This document shows positions 36,135-46,433 of a stretch of 64,000 bases of DNA, piece after piece. The notes under the pieces are model-generated. The model saw nothing but the letters and a program-made list of their open reading frames with translations. It made no database searches and was not told the origin of the DNA. The stretch is from the NCBI GenBank assembly GCA_030280995.1, contig JASXTE010000014.1:2838656-2902655 (forward strand). The letters are read 5' to 3'. Positions within the stretch are counted from its first letter, which is position 1. Every line of letters begins with the position of its first letter. The position numbers were made by a program, and so were the translations under genes. Source of the stretch: Hemileia vastatrix (taxonomy: Eukaryota > Basidiomycota > Pucciniomycetes > Pucciniales > Zaghouaniaceae).

Positions 36135-39100
36135 AAAAAACAATAAAAAAATGTTAAGACATTTTAATTTATAACTAAGGAGTGAATAGAAAAATAATTT
36201 TAAAATTTCTATGATACACATACTGAATTAAACAGTATTATTTGGATTTAAATTTTTTCAAGATATTATAAAGATCAGAGATTTCATTTTCTGGAATCCA
36301 CTGGTCATATTCACTTTATTTGTTTTTAAACCTTAATAGATACTCAACTCCCTTTTCTTTAGTAAGGTGTCACTTTTTAAGTATCTTTTCAATTTCTTCC
36401 TTTTCAACTATTTTTTCAGGTTGCTGTTTATGCCTTCCTGATCTTCTTTGAAATAGAGCAGTATTATTAGAATGGTATGGTTTTATAAGAGAAATAGGAA
36501 ATACTGGATGTTTTCTATCATATGGTGCATATAGAATAAATTCAACAGCATTTTTACCAACCATCTTTTTTACTACAAATGTTCCAATGAATGGATCCTT
36601 CAATTTAACATTACCATTTAAATTGAAATGTAGTGTACAAATAAGGACTTCATCACCCTTTTTGAACATTTTTTCTTTATGGGCTTTATCCCATCTTTTC
36701 ATCTCATACTCAAATGCCTTATTTATACATTCTTGAGCATGCTTTCTTCATAATTCTTGAATCTGAAGAAAAGATTTTGTACCTGGATGGATATCCAATC
36801 TAGGTTATTTATTAAGATATTTAGCAGGGGTATTAGGTACATAACCCAACCATAACTCAAATGGCTTTTTGCCAGTGACAGAATGTACTGTACTATTGTA
36901 TGCAAATTCTAAACCTGGGATAAGGGTTACCCAATCATGCGTGAATTTGTCATTGTCTTTAAATTCAAGACCAAAAGCACAATATATTCTTATCATATAT
37001 TCTAAAGTTTGTATCATTCTTTCTGCTAGCCCATCAGTTTGTGTGTGGTGTGCTGTAGAAAGTTTTAATTGACACCCTGAAACTTCCATAAGTGATGTCC
37101 AGAACTCAGAAGTAAATTTAGGATCTCTGTCTGAGACTATTGCTTTGGGGAAACCTGCTATATTTAACATTTGTGTCCACCATAAAAAAGATAAGTTTCT
37201 TGCAGAAGCCTCTTTGTGGATAGGAATAAATTTACACATTTTTGTACTTCTATCTTCAATTACCCAGCAGGAGTTATAACTCTTATTCCCTGATATTGAA
37301 AAACCTGTTACAAATTCCATGTTAACTATTTCCCATGGAGCTTTTGGTTGCTGAAGTTGTTGTAATAAACCAGCTCTTTTGCCTGTTAATCTTGTAGATT
37401 TTTGACAAGAATTACATCTCTCAACATATTTTTGAAAATCATCAGACATGCTAATCCAGCAAGCTGTATTTTTTACTCTGGTTAATGTTTTATGAAAGTC
37501 AAAATGACCTTCTAATATATCATCATGACATATGCTTAACATTAACTCCTTCATTGAAGGGGGAATTACAATTACATTGCTTAATTTCTTCCTGTAATAT
37601 ATTAAACCATCCTCAATGGAATTTTTTTTTTTGCTAATGCTTCTTTATACTTTTGTGGTAATGTTTTTATTAAAGCACTCATTGAAGCATTAGATGGATC
37701 ATTTAATATTGTAGTAAGTTTACTCAAGTCAGGATCTGAAGCATTATTATCAAGAATTGATTGCATAAATTCATTCTCAAGATCTACAATATAAATTCAA
37801 TAAATGTTAATAATCTCTGTTTCAGGAACATAAGCAGGATTATCATCATTATTTGGTAGAGGTACTCTAGATAACAGATCTACATTAGAGTGTAAGGTTC
37901 CTGCTCTATGTGTAGTAGTCATCGGTCCTCTGTATTCTTGTACAGCTAATTGCCATCTAAACATATGTCTATTAGGAGTTTTCATGTTTAAGAGTGACTT
38001 AACTGCACTACAGTAAGTTATTAACTCAAATTTTTGGTCTTCCAGATAATAATGTAGCTTCTAAAGAGCCCATACTACTGCCAAACATTCAAGTTGAGTA
38101 GCACCATATTTCAATTCACTACTTCTTAGAGTTTGTGAAATATAGCAAATTAATACTTCTGAAATTTTTTCTTCAATAAGTTGTTTTTGATGCAAAGCAG
38201 CACCCATCCCAATAAAGCTTGCATCTTTATACAATAAAAATGGTAATTGGAAATCTGGTAATCCCAAGCTAGGAGCTTTCATTAAAAATTCTTTCCACTT
38301 ATCAAAAGCCTTTTGTCTTTCATTATTTCAAATGAAAGATTCTGATTTCTTTATCAGTGTGGTCAATTGTGCAGCAATTAATTGGTAGTTCTTTATATAT
38401 TGTCTATAATAACCACATATACCAAGAAAAGATTGTACATCCTTTAAATTTTTAGGAATTTCAATATTCTTGATTGCAGCCACCTTATTTTGGTCTACAC
38501 ATATTTGTAAGCCAGATACAATATGACCAAGCACTTTAAAATACTCAAACCCAAATTTACATTTTTTAAATGCAAGGGTCATTTTTATTTCATCAATTTT
38601 CTGAAATACCTTCTTTAAATGGACTAATTGTTCATCATATGTCTTAGAGAGCACTATAATGTCATCAATGTATACCATTAACCATCCCTCAATCATTTCA
38701 TTATGGAATGTTATATCCATTAACTTCTGAAATACTGAAGGAGTATTTTTTGGTCCAAATGGAATCCTGACATATTTATATATTCCCATATGTGTTGTTA
38801 TCAGCAATAATTTCTGTGAATTCTTTTCTACAGGAATCTGATGGTACCCTTTATTTCCATCCAGGAAATATATATATTTAGCATCTTTAAGGGTAGCATG
38901 TATAGAGGCAATCCTTGGCAAGGGATAAATATCATCCTCTGTGAATGTATTTAATTCTCTATAATTACTGCACAGTCTTTCTTTATCTTGTTCATAAGAA
39001 ATTAGCACTGGTGATATTACAAAATATTTTGGTGTAGATTCAACTTTTTCAAGAATTTTCATTTTTAATAACATCTTAATATTATCCTCTATGTCTTTCC

Positions 39101-41571
39101 TCTTCATTGGTGAAACAGGGTATGGTTTATTTTTAAGACTGGCAGGAATATTATCCATATCACAGGTTAAACTAATCTTCATTTCATTATCTTTTACAAG
39201 GCCAAGTTCATTTGTACCATGTGCAAAAGCCATTGGGAATGCTTTAATTAAGTCCAAAATATTATTTTTCTCAGATTCACTTATCTGAGTTCCTAATTAT
39301 GCTTTTTAAATTTCTGTCTCCAGAAGTTCCATCTCATTGGATTCTCTTCCTTTTCAAGGAATACTTATTACTGACTCAATATGTAAGATCATGTTAAAGG
39401 AATTTATTTTAAATTTTCTTTTACCATTCATGCCAATTGTAAAATTACTATTAGCAGGGTCTAATTTCACACCAAACTTAGTCAGAATGTCATTTCCAAT
39501 GATAAAAAAGTTACTAAAATGAGTACTATCCATTACTACGAAGTCACAAGTTACCCTAACATAACCATGTTGATGTTGAAAGAAAACAGCATCTTTGTAT
39601 CTACCAATGGGGTGTAGTAATGATCCAAAACCTCTCCAATTTTTACTTTAAAGGGTTTCAAGCTTTGAATTATATTCAATGTCAATTTTCTGTAATGTAT
39701 TTGTTGAAACAACAGAACCAGCAGCTCCTGTGTCCAATACTAGATTTACATTTTCTCCAGAAATGATAGCTGGAACCGTGATAAGTGTTATTTTTAAGTG
39801 TTAGCTTGTATATCCTTAATGATTTCAGCATCCTCAAAATTCATTAAAGATTCATTTGAGCCCATATTTAATATTGGAGTTTCAAAGATTGAAAAATCAT
39901 CTTCCAACATACAGACTTCATTTTCATCACTATATGAGATATTACTGTCACAATCACTTGAATCTTTACTTTTTTCTGTTTCATTTTCAGAGTCATGCTG
40001 ATTTTCAACAATATTTATATTCTTCTCACATTTGTGACCTTTCACCCAAGGTTTATTACACTTAAAACAAGTATTAGTTTCATACTTTTTAGTTACTACA
40101 GGTGCAGTAGGTTTTTTCTGCTTCTCCTGAAGTGTTTTTGAATTCTGATTTTTCACAGGTTCATTATTTTGTTTATAAGTGGTGTACCTTGCTTCATACT
40201 TATTGTTTAATAATATTTCATTGCAAATATTAATAAATTCAGAATATACATTAACCATTATTGTTCTAGCTACAACAATGTCTCTGACAGATATAGGTAA
40301 TTTATATATTATCTTATCTTTCCATAAGTTAAAATCCATGTTTGGCTCAATGGTTTTAATATTTTATTTAAATTCATTAAAAATACCATAGGTTTGTCAC
40401 CATTCAACAGATTATACCTAGTTTTCTCATATAATCTTTGCTGAGTGAGTCTGAATTTAGAACCTCCAAATTGTTTTTCAATTAGTTGTCTCCATTCAGC
40501 CCAAGAGTAGTCTTCACCCTCATTCAAAACAGCTTCAAACCATAATAAAGCAGCAACATCCTTAAATAAAGAGATCAATTTTGATGTTATTTCTTCATCT
40601 GGTAACTTATATGAGAATTTTAAGTTGTCAATTCTTTGAATAAAATGTTGCCAATCAGAGCTGGCTTCCCCATCATAAGTTGGGTACTGATCAATCTTTG
40701 GCCAGTTCTTTTGATTGGAATTTATTTCACTAATCTTAGGTAAATTCAATAACTCATTCACTCTAGATAAATGGTCTTGTATTTCTTCTTTCATGGATTT
40801 GTGAATTACATTTGTATTTAAAGACTTGACACTACCACCAGATGGTTTTACTTGTGGTGGTATGGGGAATGATTGAGATTCATTTTTGCCAATGAAAGGA
40901 TTATTATTATACTGAGTATACTTATGATTATCCTGATTTATTATTAGATTAGCAATTTCAATCTCAACTTTAGTCAATCTTTGTAGCAGATAAGAGACAC
41001 TCTGATTTGTCTGGGAAAAAGATAACTTTGTTCTTGATTCAGTTTTCAATAAATGTGCTTCATACAACTTTTCTAACTCACAGAATTTGTTTGAAAGTTC
41101 ACTAAATTTATTACTCAAAGAATCATATTTAAGAGTTAGAGCCAAGTGTTCATTCTCTAATTCTTTATTTCTTGTTGCCAGTTGAGAAATGCTCAATGTG
41201 AAGGACAAAATTGTATCACTTGTAAGCTTAACTGTCTGTTCCTCACAATCAACCATTCTATTCCATAATTCTGAAACAATTCTATGGAAAGTAGGGTTAT
41301 TATTAAAATACTCCATGTCTTCCTTCTCAATTTTTTCACTGTTTTGTGAGCTTATCATCTCATTAGTATGTGGTGGCAACTGAGGAGTAACTGTATTATT
41401 ATTATAAATAGTACTGTTGTTATTGACAAAAGATAAGTCAGGTGTATCTACATCAAAACCTAATTTTTTCAAGTCTTCCTCAATTCTCTGTACAGATTTT
41501 ACATCAATAATATTACCTATATTGTAATCAACAAAATTTTTTTCAATATGAGAGGTTAATCTACTTACCAC
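36135..41571 (-). pseudogene. Element 2 gag-pol, broken in several frames
   Basis: Pieces in order on the minus strand: gag 41571-40309 (capsid region NWPKIDQYPTYDGEASSDWQ); a shifted frame 40339-39794 with zinc knuckle CFKCNKPWVKGHKC; a protease region near 39740 with a DTGAAG motif; RT 39257-38328 with the YIDD box but LCSNYR in place of LCGDYR; RNase H 38282-37797; integrase 37554-36805 with HHCC and SDRD, but MEF where the first catalytic Asp (MDF) should be; the GPY/F-like part 36702-36370; and a chromodomain remnant near 36350-36260 (VEYLLRFKNK, DQWIPENEIS). At least three frameshifts plus stops. Same family as element 1, clearly diverged. Confidence 0.88.
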
Positions 41572-42105
41572 AGGATTTGTGAAAGCCCTGAATTTTGGCG
41601 CTTTTTCTTCCCTTTGTAGGGGTGAGCTGAGGAAGTCTGATGTGAGGGAGGATCCCTGTTACAACTGTGACTGGACCATTTCTGGTGGAACCCATCCCCC
41701 TTCCATTTCTCTACCAGGATTTTTACCTGGGAGGAATATGACCCTCCTTGGGTAGGGGTTTGTTGGCTTTGATGCCCTACCTTTAACTCTTCCAAGGCTT
41801 GATTCATCTGTTGGAAACCCACCTTGCAGTTGTTTTTTAACTGCTCTACCTCCTTTAGCATGAAAGACTTTGATTCCTCCAGTTTCAGAACCTGCTTTGC
41901 CAGATGGGACAATTGATCCTGCAAAGGAGGTGAAGTCTTTTTGATTTTTATCTTTTTTAAGAGGGAGTCCTTTTCCTCTTTGATCATTAACTCTGGTTGT
42001 GGGTAGGATTGACCCTCCATGGTGATGTCCTGGAGCAATGATTTTAGCTTTAGACCTGGTGTTATAAGCATGTTTTTCAGTTACATTGTCCTGATGAGCA
42101 CTCAT
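41565..42105 (-). pseudogene. Element 2 ORF1 (spliced, coiled coil), counterpart of element 1 ORF1
   Basis: ATG at 42105. A possible intron at 42084-42030 (GTAACT...CCAG, 55 bp) joins a 7-codon first exon to the frame 42029-41565, which ends ...LSQILW-stop. The second exon starts DITMEG and includes KIKIKKTSPPLQDQLSHLAK and heptad-like LKLEESKSFMLKEVEQLK, aligned with DVEMTG, KIKKL and the coiled coil of element 1. A second GT-AG pair (41568-41517, 52 bp) begins at the same codon as in element 1. The frame itself is intact; I call it pseudogene only because the element is dead. Confidence 0.55.
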
Positions 42106-42515
42106 TGTGTCTTTAAATAAAAATTTTAAATGTCTACAAAAAGGAAAACCTAAATTTTAATTAGTAGATAAAAATTATTAGCAATACAATTACTAATAAA
42201 AGCTCTGGAGCTTATGCTGAATTTATATTTTATTTATTTAAATAAAATATAAGAAAAATTCAAAAAAGTCTGTTAAAAATTAAATAATAAGTTTAACTAG
42301 ACCTTTAAAAAGGTGAATAATTATATTACCAAGATTTAAACAAATACAAATTTAATTGGGTGTTATATTGGTGACCAAATACTAAGTGAAATTGGGTTTA
42401 TATTGGGTACAGTTACTACTGTGAATACATAATTTTTATTAAAAAAAATTAGTAAAATTATTATGAGAGTTTTTTTCCGCAATCACTGAGTTATTGTGAC
42501 CTAATAATGTGCTTC
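42106..42515 (-). other. Element 2 leader, inner part
   Basis: Untranslated AT-rich leader of element 2 between its gag ATG and the element 1 insertion site. The last five bases, GCTTC, are the duplicated target. Confidence 0.8.
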
Positions 42516-43655
42516 TGTCAGCCAGGCTATTCCAGGAGTCCAGTAAATGATATATAAATTATAAAACCCTAAAAAGTGGGTAAGACTTGTATTTAATGAA
42601 TATAACTTAATATTTTATTGCATAATGAAATTATATAATAATTTTATTATATACAAGTGTTACATTAAATTTATTGGTTATATATATTTTTATATATACA
42701 ATTAAATTGAGCATAATATAATATATTCTACAAATAATGGCGCATTTTTATGTATTTAATAATTATAAATTTATATTTAATTAATTAAAAAACATATATT
42801 ATAATTACAAGTGTAAATTTGATTTATAATATATTTAAATTAATTACTTAAATTTATATATTAAATAATACCTCTCATATGATACTAAACAATAATTAAG
42901 GACGCTTCTTTTGACCCTTAATTGTGTTAGAAAAAACAAATAAATTAATTTGGACTAAATTGAGATTAATTGCTTGTTTTGTTGCGTCAAATTATTTTTT
43001 TGTTTCACTTAAAATATCCTTTAATCAGACTGTACCATCTGTTTGGAATTATTTTTCTCATAGTTCCTATGTTCCAATCTTGTTTAGTTATTCACTATTT
43101 TCACTTACTGATTTGGGAATTAATGGCGGGGAAATTGGATTCTTAATTGGGGTTTTAATTATTTGTTTCATGTTTTTCTCTACATTGTTATGTTTCATTT
43201 ACTCTTTGATATATTTGTTTTATTCCATTCTAATCATTGTATTTACAAATATAGTAGCGCTTCAGAGGACCCATTGCCTATAAAAGGGCCTTGGATAATC
43301 CCCTGTAGCCTCATCACTTATTACACACTCAACAATTTAAAGATAAATTTATTACGCTTATTATTATTTTTATTAGTATTAGATTCTAATTAAAAATTCT
43401 AAATAACAATTTAAAGGTTGCCTTAAGTCTAATAGTAATTATATTGTTTGCCGCGCAGAAACTCTTACTTAAATAATATTAATATTAATAAAACCAATTT
43501 TGTTGTCACCTCTCAAATCACTCGTCGTTGCTTTCTTTCAATAAATTAAATAATTTTATTAAATTTTATTTCTTTTATTGCCTATAATCCTCTTCTCCTT
43601 CTCCTCCTCTCATTTCTTCCCTTTTTTCTTATCTCTTCTAGACAACTGACCGACA
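42516..43655 (+). repeat. 5' LTR of element 1
   Basis: TG...CA-ended LTR of 1140 bp. It carries a TATA-type box and, after it, a CT-rich tract leading to the LTR end. A 119-codon hydrophobic frame inside (42924-43283) lacks an ATG start and is not taken as a gene. Confidence 0.95.
43279..43286 (+). promoter_or_regulatory. TATA box of element 1 5' LTR
   Basis: TATAAAAG in the context GCCTATAAAAGGGCCTTGG. The equivalent site in the element 3 LTR (minus, near 59999) reads CTATATAAAGGCCTTGG, so it is conserved between diverged LTRs. Transcription probably starts within the following ~40 bp. Confidence 0.65.
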
Positions 43656-44348
43656 ACTGAGGGCCTTTCCAAACGACGACGACGATCGAAGCCTGGAGAC
43701 GAACGACAAAACGCACGGACCACCTAGCAAAATGAAACTTTTGCCGCGACTGTGTTTCGAACTTGGGTTCGACATCTTAGGTTTATATAATATTAATTTT
43801 TATATTATTTTGAAGTGATTTTTCGATCACTATAGTAAGTTCACCTTTGCGCCTCTCACTTATATTACTATATTTTTATTGCAATAACAGTGATTGTGGC
43901 TTAATTGCTGATTCACTGAGTGTAAGTGTTCAATTTTTAAAAAATTTTTTTTTCCTAGTTGACCATTATAGAGTGTTAAATCCTCTTAGTCCTAGAAGAA
44001 TTGACATTATTATTAATACAAATTGAATTATTAATTTAAATTTTTTTTTTTATTATTAATTATTGTTAATTTTGGTTGACTTAAAAGTACATTGTGCTTA
44101 GTCCCAATATATTGCCATATTTAATATTGGTAATTAATTGGTTGAATTAACTTACTTGTTATTCCCAATTTAAACTTGCAATCCATTTTTTTTAAAAAAT
44201 TAATTTTTTAATTATTACTTTATATTGAAAGTTATTTTTTCTATAATTTAATTAATTAAAAAAATTTTTATATTATTTGGAGCAATTATTGACTAACTTT
44301 GATTATTTTTTTTAAAGTACAAAGTAAAATATAAATCTTCCCACTAGT
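43656..44348 (+). other. Leader of element 1
   Basis: Untranslated region between LTR and gag. Just inside the LTR is ACTGAGGGCCTTTCC. Element 2 has ATTGGGGGTCTTTCC at the same place (51794-51780, minus), so this is the likely primer-binding region. It lacks the usual TGG start, so the primer is not identified. The rest is AT-rich and gene-free. Confidence 0.6.
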
Positions 44349-45030
44349 ATGTCCAACAATTTGGCAGAAAAAATGGATAACATGCAAGTGGATGAGATAG
44401 AAATTGACTATGATGCTGACACTGTAAGTTCTTCTAAAGTTGGTCATAAAAAATCTTATGCTAACACAAAGAATTCACATACTGCAGGATGTGGAAATGA
44501 CAGGAAATGCAAACAAACCAAACCCCCTTCCCCCAGTACCACAGAAGGAAGTAAAGCCTCTAGTGCCTCAAGAAGGTCTTCCAAAAGGCTTCAAAATAAA
44601 AAAGCTTCCTCTGCCACAACAAATCAGCAACCTATCCAGTCATATAAAAGAGTTGAAGACAGAAAATATGAAGTACAAAGAAAAGGTAGACACCTTGTGG
44701 GATCAGGTACAAGAACTCAGGAACCAGATTCAGGCCCAGGCCCCTCCTCAGTTGCCCCCCAATCAGCCTCAGTTTCAGGCTCAACCTTCACAGCCACCCA
44801 GATCAACCATCCAAAATCCAAATACTATGGAAGTAGAGCAATGGAAATGGGATTATCTAATGAGTCACTACCAACAGAATGTGCAACACCCTCCTCATCA
44901 TCAGCCTGGCCCATCCAGAACACCCAATTTCCATCCACCTCCTCATCCCTACCAACAAAGCAGGAGAAAGAAGGCCCAAGCACAATCCCAAACCCAGTCC
45001 CAGGGGAAGTTTCCTCCTCTGCCATGGTAA
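44349..45030 (+). CDS. Element 1 ORF1: spliced Pro/Gln-rich coiled-coil protein
   Basis: Exon 1 is 44349-44423 (25 codons, acidic, starting MSNNLAEKMDN). Intron 44424-44487 has GTAAGT, a perfect branch site TGCTAAC and CTGCAG. Exon 2, 44488-45030, is in the +1 frame relative to exon 1 and starts DVEMTG. Predicted length 205 residues. Exon 2 holds KGFKIKKLPLPQQ, a coiled coil (ISNLSSHIKELKTENMKYKE) and a Pro/Gln-rich tail ending PPLPW. The same frame, intron position and start are kept in element 2. It overlaps the long gag frame throughout. Role unknown; a nucleic-acid or Gag-associated accessory protein is possible. Splicing is inferred from signals only. Confidence 0.55.
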
Positions 45031-46433
45031 GTAATTTGGTTGATAGTCACTTGGGTATGTTTTCTAATAAATCTTCTTCTGCAGGTAATATTATTGAACA
45101 TGGTGAAAGAACAGTTAAACCTGTTAAAAGACAGCTTCCTGTAACTAGTAGCCCTATTGATGTAATTAGCAAATTGTCATTTGATGAACCTTTACATTTA
45201 ACTTCTACATCTTTAATTAATCCTTCTCTTGCAATTAAAAATGATTCTGTTCCCCCTGAAATCTATACCTTAATTGAAAAAACTTCTGAGGAAATATTGA
45301 AAGATACCCTTGATTTTAATATTGTGAAAGACAAACATGTGAGAGATGTGTTAATCCATGAAAATGATAGATTAAATAATTTACACTTGCAATGTAAAGT
45401 GAGTTCTTCTGTACAAGATACAGCTTATTTAAAAATCAAAGAAACCTTGAATATTGTTCTTAGTCAACAAAAACAAATAAGAAGTGACCATAGAGCTATC
45501 TCAGATAGAAATATCAGTCTACATAAGACCTTGAGTGAATTGAAACCCCTTATTGAGGAAAATTATTCATTCAAAAATGAAATAAAATCTCTGCAAAATG
45601 AGTTTAAGAAGCTAAAAAATGATTTCCATGCACTAAGTACCAAGCACTCAGTTTCTGAGGACAGAAATGTTCTATCTCTTGCAAAAGTAAATGACCAGAT
45701 GTCTGAAATTCCAAGAATAAGAAACTATGTGTCTGACCTACAGGAAAAGTTCTCAACCTTAACCATCAATAATGAATTAAATGAGATTTCTGCAAATAAG
45801 CTGCATAAAAATAAAGGGAAAAAACCTGAACAAGGTTCATCCTTTCTTCCTCATATTTCAACCATTAAACAAACTGACAATGAGTCTGTAAAATCTTTTG
45901 CTACTAGCAAAAAATCTTGTGATGGTCATGCACCAGCTGTTTCTGTAAATAATGAAATTTCTGAACACCTGGCTAAACTTCAGGAATTATTACTAATGAA
46001 TAATTCAAACCAAAAAGTGGACCATCCCAGTAGTCAGAAAAATTGGCCTAAGTTAGACCAATATCCTACCTTTGATGGTGATTCTTCCTCTGATTGGCAA
46101 CAATTTAACCAGAGAATTGATAATTTAAAGAGATCTTATAAACTACCTGATGAGGAAATTGTTTCTAAGCTAATTTCTTTATTTTGCAATGTAGCCTTGA
46201 TGTGGTATGAATCTGTCCTCTTAGATAACAATCATTATACATGGAATGATTGGAAATCCTTGATTGAGAATCAGTTTGGTGGTTCAAAATTCAGGTTAGC
46301 TCAGCAAAGACTGTATGAGAATACTAGATATGTATCCTCCTCTGTTGAAAAGCCCATTGTTTTTCTGATGAAAATAACTAAAATCCTTAGAGCAATTGAT
46401 CCAAAGATGGATTATGATATTTGGAGAGATTAA
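44349..46433 (+). CDS. gag: Element 1 gag (capsid) frame
   Basis: An uninterrupted 694-codon frame. Its first ~225 codons overlap ORF1 and read as Ser/Thr-rich low complexity, so they may not be translated. The reliable part starts about codon 246 (NIIEHGERTVKP), passes a coiled coil (about 400-440) and ends in the capsid-type domain (about 557-694: NWPKLDQYPTFDGDSSSDWQ, FGGSKFRLAQQRLYENTRY). An alternative start is the ATG at 44879, joined by removal of an intron at 45027-45084 (GTAAGT...TTCTGCAG); this would give 498 residues. The frame stops at TAA 46431-46433, before the zinc knuckle, although the next codons continue Gag in the same frame. Gag forms the particle that packages element RNA. 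Confidence 0.75.
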   Translation: MSNNLAEKMDNMQVDEIEIDYDADTVSSSKVGHKKSYANTKNSHTAGCGNDRKCKQTKPPSPSTTEGSKASSASRRSSKRLQNKKASSATTNQQPIQSYKRVEDRKYEVQRKGRHLVGSGTRTQEPDSGPGPSSVAPQSASVSGSTFTATQINHPKSKYYGSRAMEMGLSNESLPTECATPSSSSAWPIQNTQFPSTSSSLPTKQEKEGPSTIPNPVPGEVSSSAMVSNLVDSHLGMFSNKSSSAGNIIEHGERTVKPVKRQLPVTSSPIDVISKLSFDEPLHLTSTSLINPSLAIKNDSVPPEIYTLIEKTSEEILKDTLDFNIVKDKHVRDVLIHENDRLNNLHLQCKVSSSVQDTAYLKIKETLNIVLSQQKQIRSDHRAISDRNISLHKTLSELKPLIEENYSFKNEIKSLQNEFKKLKNDFHALSTKHSVSEDRNVLSLAKVNDQMSEIPRIRNYVSDLQEKFSTLTINNELNEISANKLHKNKGKKPEQGSSFLPHISTIKQTDNESVKSFATSKKSCDGHAPAVSVNNEISEHLAKLQELLLMNNSNQKVDHPSSQKNWPKLDQYPTFDGDSSSDWQQFNQRIDNLKRSYKLPDEEIVSKLISLFCNVALMWYESVLLDNNHYTWNDWKSLIENQFGGSKFRLAQQRLYENTRYVSSSVEKPIVFLMKITKILRAIDPKMDYDIWRD
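45027..45084 (+). other. Candidate second intron in element 1 gag
   Basis: GTAAGT at the start, CTAAT branch-like site and TTCTTCTGCAG end, 58 bp, followed by GTAATATTATTGA. Element 2 has GTAAGT...ATATAG (52 bp) followed by the same GTAATATTATTGA. Both lengths are 3n+1. The ORF1 stop (TGG TAA) reads the same whether or not this is spliced. Confidence 0.55.

Noticed and set aside
42924..43283. 119-codon hydrophobic frame, identical in both element 1 LTRs (also 50959-51318)
   Set aside because: No ATG start. Identity between copies follows from LTR identity, and the AT-rich composition explains the Phe/Ile/Leu content.
43656..43670. Canonical tRNA primer-binding site for element 1
   Set aside because: The sequence after the LTR does not begin with TGG. 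The region is conserved with element 2, but no tRNA can be assigned from the sequence alone.
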